From: Paenibacillus elgii NBRC 100335
GTDB lineage: Bacteria > Bacillota > Bacilli > Paenibacillales > NBRC-103111
Direction of reading: 5' to 3'
Assembly: GCF_004000865.1 (NCBI RefSeq)
Contig: NZ_BIMB01000041.1
Location: forward strand, 1 to 63,387
DNA: 63,387 bases
This document shows positions 25,207 through 35,175 of the stretch, piece by piece (the stretch's first letter is position 1; every line of letters begins with the position of its first letter). Position numbers and translations under genes: made by a program. The notes beneath the pieces are model-generated. The model had not been told where the DNA came from, ran no database searches, and was given only the letters and a program-made list of their open reading frames with translations.

Positions 25207-27231
25207 TCACTTTAATCTTGGGTCTATCCAGTAGGCTTGATCGAAGTCATTGCCGTCTCCTGAATCCATTGTTTTTAATTCCAACTTATTAACGCTACTC
25301 AAATTTACAGTAACATTTTGAATAAAATCATTTTTTCTTATTATATCACTCTCATACAATAAGCGGCCATCGCCAAGAACAGAAAATATTACGGTCCCTT
25401 TTTCGCTTGTATTATCGAGACCCAGTGAAAACGTTAAAGATTTATATTTTTTTTCTAAATCATAAATAATAGATGAATTGGCATGAGCAAAAATAAAATT
25501 TTTGTTCTTTAAATTAGTATCTTTAACTTGATAAGCTAAATTGCTATTAGTTACATCTGTAGTTATCTGGCCAAACTGTGAGTATTGTTGTACTGGGTTC
25601 TCCAGAACTATACTTCTACCATTTTCGTTATCTTTAAACGCTAATTTTAAATCTAATAATTCATTATTATTACCGTCTACTATCTTGAGTTTATTTCTTT
25701 CGATCTGTATCATTCTTTGACCGTCGTATACATAATAATGTATTTCAAAACCTTCTTTTTGCATCTCTCTTACCTTATCCAAATCATACAACCAATTTTC
25801 ATATTTTATATTAATTTTATCTTTCTGTGTATAATAACCATTTGACAAATATACCTTAACATTTGAGGGGATCAAATTTGCTTTTCTTATACCTTCCGGA
25901 ACCCATCCTAAATTTATCGAAGAACGTCCATTAAAACTTTTTGGAAAAACATACCCTAATGGTTCTTGTATATTTAAAAAAACTAAAGATTTAGTATTTA
26001 AGTGGGAATATTCTTCTTTTTGGAAATCTATAAAATTTGTGACGTATCTTTTTAAATCATTAATATGAAGAAGCTCGTCACGAATATATTTATGAGCCGA
26101 GAATAATGATATTATTATCAGAAATGTAATGCTAATAAAATATATGAATCTATTTTTTTTCATTTCCAGTTTAATTAAGAAATCAAAACAAATACCAATC
26201 AGGAGAAATAAATAAAAAATAAAAAAAGAATTACAAATATATAAAAATCTTAATTCCACCCATCCAGAAAGAAGTGAAAAAGGAGATAAAAGAAACACTA
26301 AAAAAAATGGAAATAAAGTTACGCCTAGCAATATTTTTTTGTCAAAAAACTTTTTTAATAAAGAATCAGTTCTTAGTAATATAAAAAAGAAAACAATAAA
26401 TAATAATGTTAGAAATATATACATCAACGAAGTAGTTGAGCCAACAATCATTTCGATCATTTTCACATAAGATTTTGTAATGGAATTAACACTGAAATTT
26501 TTTGCATATTGTTGTGTTGCCGTATCTAAATTATACTTAAAATAAAGAATACATCTATAAATAATATAAGGAGAAGACCATGAACCCCCTACAAGCAAAA
26601 TTTTAAATAGATAAAATTTAAACGTTCCCTTATCTATGTTTGAGAGTGGGGCTATTAATATAACAATAAAATATAAGGGGAAAAATAGAAATCCCTGTTC
26701 ATTAGTAAAGTAAGCAAAAGATGAAAAAAGTACAAATAAAAAGAGCCACTTGTTTTTATCATTATTTATATACTTATATAAAAAAATACACGATACTAAG
26801 GAAAAAAAAGTAACAAAGACAGGATATGCCCCTGTAATCCATAGGATACTTTCGATATTTAACGAGTTACAATATAAAAAAAGTAAAAATAAAATATTAA
26901 ATAAAGAACCTAGATAAACCTTAAATATTTTTTTAAAAAAATAAATGAAAATAAAACCATTTAATAAGTGAAAACCTCCTATTACAAAGTGTGCAGCCTC
27001 ACTGCTTTTGAGAAAGTTCAACAAAAAAACTAATAAATAATCCCACAAAACACCTCTTGCATAAAATGGAATTGATAAATCTATTCGTTCAAGCATCCCA
27101 GTTGGTAAATGAGAAAAATCGTCGCTCATGTAAGGAGCCTTCGATAGTTGAAAAAGATAAAAAACAAAAAAAATGGTCATTAAACCATAAGAAATTTTTA
27201 ATTGAATTTGCTTATATTTTGTAAAAAACAT
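25207..27231 (-). CDS. Polytopic membrane protein, GT-C-like, unknown specificity
   Basis: The 674-aa protein has about 11 membrane helices in the first 400 residues and a soluble, extracytoplasmic-looking C-terminal part of about 270 residues. The first outer loop carries MSDDF (about residues 36-40), like the acidic motif after helix 1 in GT-C glycosyltransferases that use polyprenyl-phosphate sugars. I cannot assign a donor or acceptor. The C-terminal part (VYVYDGQRMI-type strands) looks beta-rich. AAAGGGGG lies seven bases before the ATG and directly follows a strong hairpin (27248-27289), so expression may be separated from upstream genes. Codon use is very A+T rich. Confidence 0.65.
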   Translation of the reverse strand: MFFTKYKQIQLKISYGLMTIFFVFYLFQLSKAPYMSDDFSHLPTGMLERIDLSIPFYARGVLWDYLLVFLLNFLKSSEAAHFVIGGFHLLNGFIFIYFFKKIFKVYLGSLFNILFLLFLYCNSLNIESILWITGAYPVFVTFFSLVSCIFLYKYINNDKNKWLFLFVLFSSFAYFTNEQGFLFFPLYFIVILIAPLSNIDKGTFKFYLFKILLVGGSWSSPYIIYRCILYFKYNLDTATQQYAKNFSVNSITKSYVKMIEMIVGSTTSLMYIFLTLLFIVFFFILLRTDSLLKKFFDKKILLGVTLFPFFLVFLLSPFSLLSGWVELRFLYICNSFFIFYLFLLIGICFDFLIKLEMKKNRFIYFISITFLIIISLFSAHKYIRDELLHINDLKRYVTNFIDFQKEEYSHLNTKSLVFLNIQEPLGYVFPKSFNGRSSINLGWVPEGIRKANLIPSNVKVYLSNGYYTQKDKINIKYENWLYDLDKVREMQKEGFEIHYYVYDGQRMIQIERNKLKIVDGNNNELLDLKLAFKDNENGRSIVLENPVQQYSQFGQITTDVTNSNLAYQVKDTNLKNKNFIFAHANSSIIYDLEKKYKSLTFSLGLDNTSEKGTVIFSVLGDGRLLYESDIIRKNDFIQNVTVNLSSVNKLELKTMDSGDGNDFDQAYWIDPRLK

Positions 27232-27247
27232 AATATTGCCCCCTTTA

Positions 27248-27289
27248 AAATAAGTGGGTAATTCTTTCCTCGTTATTACCCACTTATTT
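27248..27289 (-). terminator. 15-bp hairpin between the two GT-C-like genes
   Basis: A perfect 15-bp stem (27248-27262 with 27275-27289) with a 12-base loop ends in TTATTTT on the minus strand and abuts the ribosome site of the next gene. It may be a terminator or attenuator. Confidence 0.6.
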
Positions 27290-27328
27290 AGTGACGCCTG
27301 ATTGTCGATGAGCTAAACAATACACCTA

Positions 27329-29896
27329 CTACTCTTTCTTTCTTACAAGCAAAAATAAAATTACTGCTAATAATATTGTAGAAATCGCTAGAAGTATACT
27401 ATGAATTGCATAATTTTGATGATATTCAAACCATTCTTTACTTAATCCGTATACAGGATTATCAATCTTCCAATTTAAATTTTTAACAAAAATATAATTT
27501 TTATACACAAAGATCCAGCAAGTAAGTAGGAAACTAAAAATAAGCCATCTTAATACTTCATACCTCTTGGATTTTTCATTTAAAGATCCTAACGATGTTA
27601 TAATAGAACTTAACCCAATAACCCCTATAATAATTAGATAAGGAAGTACTGGAAGCATGTACCTATCTACCGCAAAATTTGTAAGACTATTAAATATAAT
27701 ATGAGCAATATTTATACTAGCAAAAATAAATATACTTACTTTAGTGTGGTATTTTAGACTTGAAAATGGAACATAGGACAAAGAGATCATACAAATAATT
27801 GTAAATATCCCTATATTAAAGGTACTTGGCAAAAAGGGAATTATTGAGTTGAACATTATATTTGATGATGTATTTTTGTACCCAAAATAATCGGCATCAC
27901 TTCGAATAATAGAATTCTTAAAAATATCTTCTTTTGACATCAATCGTTTTTCTTGGTTATTTGAATCGTAATTTAAGTAACCTCTAATATCTGAATAATA
28001 TTTATACGACATGTCATGAAAGTATATTTTTTTGAATTCATGTAAGAAATGATAAGCATAATTTAATGGATGATTTAGTACCCCCTCCTTGGTTAATGCG
28101 AAAAGTAGTTGATCTTTTTCACCTTCATTCATTTTCAAAGGCAAGCTATTTATTAGTTTTATTCTTACCCCATTAGGATCCCAACCTAAAAACTTTGCTA
28201 AATCTATTAATTCGCCATTATACTGTTGGTTTGTTTTAAAAACCGCATTTTTAACTACTTCTTTACTCTGAGTAAAAGTTGATGTTGATTCAACATCAAT
28301 AAGGTTGCCTGCAACTAATACTAATCCGAGACCATTTATCGCTGTTGTACCAAAATAATTATATTTACTGTAATTCCATAAATTCCAAGATAAAACAACA
28401 ACGATAATAGGCAAGCAGTACATAATACATCTTTTAGCAATGATTTTTAACGTATCCTTGTTAAATTTGCCCAATAAAAATATTAGAACAAAAACAATAG
28501 GAATCAAATAGTACCCGGCTGGTCTTACCATAACTAGTATGGCAACAAATATTCCCCAACTAAAAACCCTTTTTATACTAAGTCTTTTAGAAGATAATAT
28601 TGTAGAATTCAAATGATATACAAATAATAGTAATATAAATGTAAACAATACATCGGTTAAGACTGTATGTTCATATATTATTAAATGAGGCGAAAAAATT
28701 ATTAATATAAATCCAATAAGTGAAAAATATTTATTAATATGTGAATTTAGAATGTTATAAACTAAAATAGAAATATAAATTCCCAATAAATGCTGCACTA
28801 TTACAAGAAAAAATGATTTGTAAGGAAATATAACAGAAATTAAGTAAATAAAAACTCCATAACCTGGTGTTCTATCTAAATTGGTTTGCAAAGACATTTC
28901 CTTAGCCAGTGATGAAGCCGTTTCCATATAGCCAGCACTATCATTGAAAAAAAAGCCATGGGGAAAATCGACCACTAAAATTATTCTTACAAGAAAACCC
29001 AAACCAAGAATTAGGTAAAACAAAAAGTTATATTTCTTTCTGTTTTTTGAAAAATTTTCATATATTTTAATTAACAAAGTTATAAATAAAAAAGTTATTA
29101 TAACTCTTACTATACATTGGAGTATTATGTCAGTTTTATTTCTTTTATTATAATCTTTATTAAACTGAAACACATTATTACCACTATTATCAATTTTTAT
29201 AATATTATTTCCTGATTCGATAAATGCATCTTTAACTACAACATTTTGATCATTATTAGGAATTAGCGATATTTTATCAATTTCTTGAGCAGACAAATTA
29301 AATTTATAATTATAAAAATCAGGTTCATGATTTTGTATCTTAAACAAGTAACTTGTTTGATTTGGTGAATACAAATTAATTATGTCTACTTTATTATCGA
29401 TTTTTAATTGAACTTTGCCAGAATAATCGTGTTTCAAAAAATCAATCTCTAATTTTTCTTTGTATTTCACATCCAATATTAATTTAGTCTCTCTCTCATT
29501 CATATAAGAAAGTAATGTTTTATTTTGTTGCCCCCTAGAATCCTCTCTTAGTTCCCAATTACCTACTGTCTTGATTTTATCCCAATTTACTAACTCATTA
29601 TCTGCCTTTATACTGAAAATCCACAACTCGCTTCCTTTTGAATTGGCATCTCTTTCAAATAAGTTAGTAATCTCAATATGATGGTTCATTTCCGTATTTT
29701 CTTTATACTTCACATTTTGTTGGGCATTCATTGCATTATTTTCATTTCCATAGCTAATGGAAACTTTCTCTCCCCCTTCTACTTTCATATTAAGATTAAG
29801 GGTTGATGTTGAAAACTTTGAAAAATCGTTGCTAAAATAAATTAATAATGAATAAATAATTGAAACTACTAAAATAGTAAGGGTTTTTCTTTTCAT
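27329..29896 (-). CDS. Large GT-C-like membrane glycosyltransferase
   Basis: The 855-aa protein has an N-terminal helix (about 8-22), an extracytoplasmic beta-rich segment of about 230 residues, and then a block of 10-12 membrane helices. After the second helix comes FFFNDSAGYMETASSLAKEM followed by LDRTPGYGVFIYL (about residues 318-350). This fits the Asp-containing first loop and R-x-PGY pattern of ArnT/PMT-like GT-C enzymes that use polyprenyl-phosphate-linked sugars outside the membrane. The tail has DRYMLPVLPYLIIIG, also typical. It follows the acetyltransferase gene by 19 bases in the dTDP-amino-sugar operon, so the lipid-linked form of that sugar is its likely donor. Confidence 0.75.
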   Translation of the reverse strand: MKRKTLTILVVSIIYSLLIYFSNDFSKFSTSTLNLNMKVEGGEKVSISYGNENNAMNAQQNVKYKENTEMNHHIEITNLFERDANSKGSELWIFSIKADNELVNWDKIKTVGNWELREDSRGQQNKTLLSYMNERETKLILDVKYKEKLEIDFLKHDYSGKVQLKIDNKVDIINLYSPNQTSYLFKIQNHEPDFYNYKFNLSAQEIDKISLIPNNDQNVVVKDAFIESGNNIIKIDNSGNNVFQFNKDYNKRNKTDIILQCIVRVIITFLFITLLIKIYENFSKNRKKYNFLFYLILGLGFLVRIILVVDFPHGFFFNDSAGYMETASSLAKEMSLQTNLDRTPGYGVFIYLISVIFPYKSFFLVIVQHLLGIYISILVYNILNSHINKYFSLIGFILIIFSPHLIIYEHTVLTDVLFTFILLLFVYHLNSTILSSKRLSIKRVFSWGIFVAILVMVRPAGYYLIPIVFVLIFLLGKFNKDTLKIIAKRCIMYCLPIIVVVLSWNLWNYSKYNYFGTTAINGLGLVLVAGNLIDVESTSTFTQSKEVVKNAVFKTNQQYNGELIDLAKFLGWDPNGVRIKLINSLPLKMNEGEKDQLLFALTKEGVLNHPLNYAYHFLHEFKKIYFHDMSYKYYSDIRGYLNYDSNNQEKRLMSKEDIFKNSIIRSDADYFGYKNTSSNIMFNSIIPFLPSTFNIGIFTIICMISLSYVPFSSLKYHTKVSIFIFASINIAHIIFNSLTNFAVDRYMLPVLPYLIIIGVIGLSSIITSLGSLNEKSKRYEVLRWLIFSFLLTCWIFVYKNYIFVKNLNWKIDNPVYGLSKEWFEYHQNYAIHSILLAISTILLAVILFLLVRKKE

Positions 29897-29915
29897 TTAT
29901 TTTTATACCTCGATT

Positions 29916-30482
29916 TCACAATGTTACTTTTGTTATTTTACCCTGATTGTTTTCGTAAACGATATCGCAAGATGAACATTTAAAAGAAGGTAATAAAGCT
30001 TCACCACATTCACAAATATATCCCCTAAATCTGGCGGGATTACCGTACCATAACGTATGATCAGGAACAGATTTTGTAACTACTGCTCCTGCTCCGATCA
30101 TAGCATATCTACCAATTGTGTTCCCAGCTATGATAGTAGCATTAGCTCCAATAGAAGCCCCTTCGTGAATAGTTGTTATAGCAAAACTATCAGGATACCT
30201 TTTGGACCTAGGCTTTAGATCATTAGTAAATGTAACATTAGGTCCTACAAACACATTACTTCCAAGCCTTACTCCATCCCAAATATATACACCACATTTT
30301 ATAGTGACATTATCGCCAATGATTACGTCATTTTCAATAAAAGTCTGATCACAAATATTACAATTAGCACCAATTGTTGCACCGGACAATATATGAGCAA
30401 ATGCCCAAATTTTCGTATTTTCTCCCACTTTATTAGTTTCAACAATAGCATTCTTATGTATAAACACATTTTTTAAGTTCAT
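29916..30482 (-). CDS. dTDP-3-amino-3,6-dideoxyhexose N-acetyltransferase (FdtC/QdtC-like)
   Basis: The 188-aa enzyme is a left-handed beta-helix acyltransferase with hexapeptide repeats throughout ([74 protein letters not shown]). A C-terminal cysteine cluster follows (CECG, then CSSC, a likely zinc ribbon). It would acetylate the 3-amino group made by the aminotransferase gene in the same operon, giving dTDP-Fuc3NAc or dTDP-Qui3NAc. The start overlaps the gtrA-like stop by four bases (ATGA), a sign of translational coupling. The acyl donor is not provable from sequence. Confidence 0.82.
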   Translation of the reverse strand: MNLKNVFIHKNAIVETNKVGENTKIWAFAHILSGATIGANCNICDQTFIENDVIIGDNVTIKCGVYIWDGVRLGSNVFVGPNVTFTNDLKPRSKRYPDSFAITTIHEGASIGANATIIAGNTIGRYAMIGAGAVVTKSVPDHTLWYGNPARFRGYICECGEALLPSFKCSSCDIVYENNQGKITKVTL

Positions 30483-30889
30483 AATTTATTCTCCCGCCTT
30501 TTTAAAATAAATTTACTTAAAAGAAAAGTAATTGGGATTGTTATAACTATTATTAAAATTGGAGCTATTTTCTCATTAACATAATTAACAAAGTAAGATA
30601 ACAAAGCTACGTTAATAAGATACTGAATTATATACACAATTGGGTAAAATAATATTTTTTTCACAGAAATTGATGATTTAAAAACAATTATAGTATTTAA
30701 AATGTATGAAAAAGCTATACCCAATATATAAGAAATACTGTAAGCAATTTGATATTTAAAGAACAATAGTAAAAACAGATAAGCCAAATATGTTATTAAT
30801 GTATTAGTTATTCCAACAATTAAAAATTTTACGAAAGAATTATTCAAATACTTCATCAATAATATAGGCTGGTCTTTTCCGGCTTTCAT
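30479..30889 (-). CDS. GtrA-family membrane protein (lipid-linked sugar flippase type)
   Basis: The 136-aa protein has four membrane helices (about 20-40, 45-65, 80-102, 110-130) with the family opening [20 protein letters not shown] and the loop NTIIVFKSS. GtrA proteins are thought to flip polyprenyl-phosphate-linked monosaccharides. The ATG at 30889 is selected because GGAGG lies seven bases upstream, inside the preceding gene, giving a 50-base overlap. The immediately upstream gene is a GtrB-like transferase, the standard partner. Confidence 0.87.
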   Translation of the reverse strand: MKAGKDQPILLMKYLNNSFVKFLIVGITNTLITYLAYLFLLLFFKYQIAYSISYILGIAFSYILNTIIVFKSSISVKKILFYPIVYIIQYLINVALLSYFVNYVNEKIAPILIIVITIPITFLLSKFILKRRENKL

Positions 30890-31781
30890 CTAATATCCTC
30901 CATAAATACTCCCCAATAATACCAAGCATAATCATAATCATTCCAAGTAAGAATGTTACAATAGCAATTATAGTTGTCCAGCCTTGAATACTAATAGACC
31001 CAAAAATAGCGTTAAATACTACAAAGATGCCATATAAAAAACTTAATGTCGCTACTAAAAAACCAACAAATGACATAAAACGAATAGGGGCGTAGGAAAA
31101 ACTAACAAATGAATCAATAAATAGCTTTATCTTTTTTGAAAACGTCCATTTTGATTTACCTAATTTTCTTTCTTGACGAACATATGGAATAAATTCTTGT
31201 TCATACCCTAACCAAAATATTAAACTCATTATATTAGTATTTTTCTCACTAATACTTAAAATTTCTTTTACGATTTGACGATCAATTAATACAAAATCAA
31301 AACCACCATTCGGATATCCTTTTATTGCAAATTTATCCATTAAATGGTAATATGTGTTTGAAAATAGTATCTGGAAAATAGATTCTTCTCTTTGTTGCCT
31401 TGTTGCCATAATAACCTTTTTTCCTTTAATCCATCTATCGATCATGTCCACAAATAACTCTGGTGGATCTTGTAGATCAGCTGAAATAATTCCTACACAA
31501 TCACCTGTTGCATACTTTAGACCGGCTTGAATTGCAGACATAGAGCCAAAATTCTTGCTAAGTTTAACCAATTTGATTCGCGAATCATTTTCTTTTTCAT
31601 TAAGCAAAAGCTCAAAAGATTTATCTTTTGAGCCATCATCTACAAATACGTATTCTAATTCGAAATTTGGTAATAATTTTTGAAGAGATTTTAGTCTAGG
31701 AATAGTATGTGGAATGTTAAGTTCATTAAAGTAAATTGGAATTACAATAGAAAATTTTTTTTTATTGGCTTCTGTAATCAT
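30840..31781 (-). CDS. Family-2 polyprenyl-phosphate glycosyltransferase (GtrB-like)
   Basis: The 313-aa enzyme has a GT-A catalytic domain ([39 protein letters not shown] and then [12 protein letters not shown] with the metal-binding DLQD). Two C-terminal membrane helices follow (about 232-255 and 268-292). This is the DPM1/GtrB architecture: it attaches a sugar to undecaprenyl phosphate at the inner face. It overlaps the aminotransferase gene by 20 bases and the gtrA-like gene by 50. Given that context I infer that it uses dTDP-Fuc3NAc/Qui3NAc, but UDP-glucose cannot be excluded. Confidence 0.88.
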   Translation of the reverse strand: MITEANKKKFSIVIPIYFNELNIPHTIPRLKSLQKLLPNFELEYVFVDDGSKDKSFELLLNEKENDSRIKLVKLSKNFGSMSAIQAGLKYATGDCVGIISADLQDPPELFVDMIDRWIKGKKVIMATRQQREESIFQILFSNTYYHLMDKFAIKGYPNGGFDFVLIDRQIVKEILSISEKNTNIMSLIFWLGYEQEFIPYVRQERKLGKSKWTFSKKIKLFIDSFVSFSYAPIRFMSFVGFLVATLSFLYGIFVVFNAIFGSISIQGWTTIIAIVTFLLGMIMIMLGIIGEYLWRILDESRKRPAYIIDEVFE

Positions 31782-32859
31782 TGACAGCTCTCACTACTTT
31801 CTCTATTTGTAACGAACTCATAACAGGACTAATAGGTAAACTGACAACCTCTTCATGAATTTTCTCAGAAGTTGGATAGCTTAAATTATTCCATTCCTTA
31901 TAAGCTAATTGTTTGTGAGGGGGTATAGGGTAATGAACTAAAGTTTGTATCCCCTGCTCCATCAAAAAATTCTGAAAATGAGTTCTTTGGGAAACTCTTA
32001 TAACAAAAAGATGCCACACATGTTCCTCTTCGTTTTTCGGCTTTTTAGGAAGAATCACATAATCATTACATATTTTATCAATATAATGATTGGCAATCTC
32101 TCTTCTAGTATTATTCTCATTATCAAGATCTGTTAATTTAATACGTAAAATGGCCGCTTGCAATTCGTCTAATCTACTATTAACTCCTTTATAAAGATTT
32201 TCATATTTTTTATGGGAACCATAATTTCGCAAAGCCATTATTTTTCGAGCAAGTTCTTCGTCATCTGTTGTTACTGCTCCACCATCTCCGATACAACCCA
32301 AGTTTTTTCCAGGGTAAAAACTAAATGCTGCTGCATGCCCCCAATTTCCGACTTTTTTATTATGATAAATCGCGCCATGAGCCTGCGCACAGTCTTCAAT
32401 TACTTTTAAATTATATTTACTTGCTATATTCATAATTTCTTCCATATTGCAACTTAAACCATATAAGTGAACAATCAAGATGGCCTTGGTATTTTTTGTG
32501 ATATTGGCTTCTATTTTATTCGCATCTATATTATATGTTTCTAACTCAGGCTCAACCAACACGGGAGTAGCGCCATTTGCAGATATTGATAAGATTGATG
32601 CAATATAAGTATTAGAAGGTACTATTACTTCATCTCCTGGACCAATTCCATATGCTTTTATAATCAAAGAAAGAGAATCAAGGGCATTAGCTGTCCCGAT
32701 ACAGTATTTACTTCCACAATAAGCTGCAAATTCTTCTTCAAATGCACGTACTTCCTCCCCCATAATGTACCATCCGGAATGAAGCACTTTTGACATAATA
32801 TCTATAATTTTTTCCTCATACTTCAAATTAATTTGTTTCAGGTCCAAAAAAGGAATCAT
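31762..32859 (-). CDS. Sugar 3-aminotransferase, DegT/DnrJ/EryC1 family (FdtB/QdtB-like)
   Basis: The 365-aa PLP enzyme would transaminate dTDP-3-keto-6-deoxyhexose at C3. It begins [18 protein letters not shown] and has [51 protein letters not shown] and the PLP-lysine region [17 protein letters not shown]. Then come [20 protein letters not shown] and HLFVIR toward the end. AAGGAG lies upstream of the ATG at 32859; the frame is open 24 codons further. It follows the ketoisomerase gene by 16 bases. Length and pattern fit FdtB/QdtB better than 4-aminotransferases. Confidence 0.88.
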   Translation of the reverse strand: MIPFLDLKQINLKYEEKIIDIMSKVLHSGWYIMGEEVRAFEEEFAAYCGSKYCIGTANALDSLSLIIKAYGIGPGDEVIVPSNTYIASILSISANGATPVLVEPELETYNIDANKIEANITKNTKAILIVHLYGLSCNMEEIMNIASKYNLKVIEDCAQAHGAIYHNKKVGNWGHAAAFSFYPGKNLGCIGDGGAVTTDDEELARKIMALRNYGSHKKYENLYKGVNSRLDELQAAILRIKLTDLDNENNTRREIANHYIDKICNDYVILPKKPKNEEEHVWHLFVIRVSQRTHFQNFLMEQGIQTLVHYPIPPHKQLAYKEWNNLSYPTSEKIHEEVVSLPISPVMSSLQIEKVVRAVNDYRSQ

Positions 32860-32875
32860 TTTTACATCTCCTTTA

Positions 32876-33277
32876 TTACTCATATACTTCAACAAATTTA
32901 TTATATGAATGAATATAATCTTCAGCATCATAATAATGTGAAGCCATTACAAGTAAAACGCAATCACTCGAAAATTTGTACATTTCGTGCCAATCATTCG
33001 GTTCTAATATTAGTATATCAGAAGGATTAGTCAATTCTATTTCGGTTTTTCTTTTAAGATTATCCAAACTAATAGTACAATACCCTGATAATGCAATTAG
33101 TGCTTGCCTTGTTTTAAAATGCGCATGCCCTCCCCTTACAACATTAGAAGGGGTATTATAAATATAGAAAATCCTCTTTATTTCGAAAGGAATGTCGGTA
33201 CTCGCTTCTAAAACGGCTAATTTCCCCCTATTATCTTCAAACTCTTTAATTTTTATAACTTTACTTAGTAAATTCAT
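32876..33277 (-). CDS. dTDP-4-keto-6-deoxyglucose 3,4-ketoisomerase (FdtA/QdtA-like cupin)
   Basis: The 133-aa cupin moves the keto group from C4 to C3 of dTDP-4-keto-6-deoxyglucose. Visible signatures are [40 protein letters not shown] (catalytic His pair) and [14 protein letters not shown], and then [14 protein letters not shown] in place of the common YDENDYIRDYDEF. Whether the product has galacto (Fdt) or gluco (Qdt) configuration depends on a few active-site residues I cannot judge by eye. It overlaps rmlB by 17 bases. Confidence 0.88.
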   Translation of the reverse strand: MNLLSKVIKIKEFEDNRGKLAVLEASTDIPFEIKRIFYIYNTPSNVVRGGHAHFKTRQALIALSGYCTISLDNLKRKTEIELTNPSDILILEPNDWHEMYKFSSDCVLLVMASHYYDAEDYIHSYNKFVEVYE

Positions 33278-34274
33278 CTAGGTACCACTCCACTGTTTTT
33301 CTTATACCGCTTTCGAAATTTTCTTTTGCCTTCCATCCGAGCTTATTTTCGATCTTGGTTGCATCGATACCGTATCTTTTGTCATGACCCGGTCGGTCTT
33401 CCACAAAATTTATCAAAGATTTATAACTTCTATTCTGAAGTGGGCGAAGCTCATCAAGAATTTCACAAATCATATTGGCAATGTATATATTTTGACGTTC
33501 GTTTCGTCCACCAATATTATATGTTTCCCCTGTTTCCCCTCCGTGAAATACTAAATCAATACCAGAACAATGATCATCTACATAAAGCCAATCCCTAACA
33601 TTCTCTCCCGTTCCATATACGGGTATTTTCTCCAAATCGACTGCCTTTTTTATTATTGTTGGAATGAATTTTTCGATATGTTGCTTCGGTCCATAGTTAT
33701 TTGAGCAGTTTGTTGTCACAACATTTAAACCATATGTGTGAAAATAACTTCTAACCAACATATCAGAACTTGCTTTACTTGAACTGTATGGACTATTTGG
33801 TGCATATGGAGTTTCTTCCGTAAAGAGACCAGTTTCCCCAAGTGAGCCATATACTTCATCGGTTGAAATATGATGAAATCTTGCTCTTTTGTAATTTTCT
33901 TTCACCTGAAAAGAAGCTTCCATCCATTGATTCCTACAAGTTTCCAATAAACGAAAAGTTCCAATAATATTAGTATAAATAAAAGATTCAGGCGATTTTA
34001 TTGAGTTATCAACATGAGATTCAGCAGCAAAATGAATTACTCCTTCTATTGAATACGTTTTAAATATATCTTCCAGTAATTCTTGATTGCAGATGTCTCC
34101 CTGGACAAATTTATAGTTTTTGTTCTTATCTAGCGATGACAAATTATTCAAATTCCCAGCATAAGTCAATTTATCAATATTAATAACTGAAATATCGTTG
34201 TATTTATTTAATAAATAACTAATAAAATTGGAACCAATAAAACCTGCTCCACCTGTAACTAATATTTTTCTCAT
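33261..34274 (-). CDS. rmlB: dTDP-glucose 4,6-dehydratase
   Basis: The 337-aa extended short-chain dehydrogenase converts dTDP-glucose to dTDP-4-keto-6-deoxyglucose. NAD-binding GGAGFIGSN stands at residues 8-16, [10 protein letters not shown] and [11 protein letters not shown] follow, and the catalytic Tyr/Lys pair is in [11 protein letters not shown]. Further on are ERQNIYI and [17 protein letters not shown]. Its ATG overlaps the rmlA stop (ATGA). No rmlC or rmlD is present in the locus; the intermediate instead meets the ketoisomerase encoded next. Confidence 0.96.
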   Translation of the reverse strand: MRKILVTGGAGFIGSNFISYLLNKYNDISVINIDKLTYAGNLNNLSSLDKNKNYKFVQGDICNQELLEDIFKTYSIEGVIHFAAESHVDNSIKSPESFIYTNIIGTFRLLETCRNQWMEASFQVKENYKRARFHHISTDEVYGSLGETGLFTEETPYAPNSPYSSSKASSDMLVRSYFHTYGLNVVTTNCSNNYGPKQHIEKFIPTIIKKAVDLEKIPVYGTGENVRDWLYVDDHCSGIDLVFHGGETGETYNIGGRNERQNIYIANMICEILDELRPLQNRSYKSLINFVEDRPGHDKRYGIDATKIENKLGWKAKENFESGIRKTVEWYLDEFTK

Positions 34275-35158
34275 CGCAAAAGCCCCATTTCCTCTTTATC
34301 CGCTAAATCCACGATATACATTCCGTAATCGCTTTTTGCTAATTTCTGTCCTAATACTCTCAAGTCAGATAAAGAAATGTAGCCCATATTATATGCAATT
34401 TCTTCCAAACAGGCAACTTTAAATCCCTGTCTTTTTTCAATAGTCTCAATAAATTGGGAGGCCTCTAAAAGAGAACTATGGGTTCCTGTATCCAACCAAG
34501 CAAAACCCCTGCCAAGTATTTTTACATTCAATTTCCCTTCATTCATGTAATACCTATTAATATCTGTTATTTCCAACTCCCCCCTAGGAGAGGGTTTAAT
34601 TTTTTTAGCAATGTTTACTACGTTGTTATCATAGAAATATAACCCTGTTACCGCATAACTCGATTTTGGACTCTGAGGTTTTTCTTCAATTGACAGGACA
34701 TGATAATTTTTATCAAATTCAATGACACCGAATCTTTCAGGGTCTTTCACACGATATCCAAAAACAACAGCACCTTCTTTAAGAGAAGCGGCTTCTAAAA
34801 GTATCGGTTTAAAGCCCTGTCCATAAAATATATTATCACCCAGTACTAGCATCACCGAATCGTTTCCAATAAAATCTTCTCCTATTATAAAAGCGCTCGC
34901 TAGTCCATTAGGATATTCTTGTATTGCATAACTTATTTGGAGACCTAACTCCATCCCATTACCAAACAACTGTTCAAATCTGGAGGTATCTTCTGGAGTG
35001 GAAATTATTAGTATTTCGCGAATTCCAGCAAGCATCAGTACAGATAAAGGATAATAAATCATAGGTTTATCATAAACAGGTAATAATTGTTTAGATATAG
35101 ATTTAGTAAGAGGAAACAATCTAGTTCCACTTCCACCAGCAAGTATAATCCCTTTCAT
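34271..35158 (-). CDS. rmlA: Glucose-1-phosphate thymidylyltransferase
   Basis: The 295-aa nucleotidyltransferase makes dTDP-glucose from dTTP and glucose-1-phosphate. It opens [20 protein letters not shown], keeps [16 protein letters not shown] and [14 protein letters not shown], and shows [12 protein letters not shown] and [18 protein letters not shown]. All are RmlA hallmarks. It starts 17 bases after the wzt-like gene and overlaps rmlB by four bases, in the middle of the long operon. Confidence 0.96.
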   Translation of the reverse strand: MKGIILAGGSGTRLFPLTKSISKQLLPVYDKPMIYYPLSVLMLAGIREILIISTPEDTSRFEQLFGNGMELGLQISYAIQEYPNGLASAFIIGEDFIGNDSVMLVLGDNIFYGQGFKPILLEAASLKEGAVVFGYRVKDPERFGVIEFDKNYHVLSIEEKPQSPKSSYAVTGLYFYDNNVVNIAKKIKPSPRGELEITDINRYYMNEGKLNVKILGRGFAWLDTGTHSSLLEASQFIETIEKRQGFKVACLEEIAYNMGYISLSDLRVLGQKLAKSDYGMYIVDLADKEEMGLLR

Positions 35159-35175
35159 CTAATGATTCCTTCCAT

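Noticed and set aside
25044..25292. 82-codon frame in the glycan locus gap
   Set aside because: It overlaps the end of the GT-C-like gene antisense, and has no ribosome site or family-like pattern.
33261..35158. Calling the rmlA/rmlB pair a rhamnose pathway
   Set aside because: rmlC and rmlD are absent from the locus, and the following genes encode ketoisomerase, aminotransferase and acetyltransferase.
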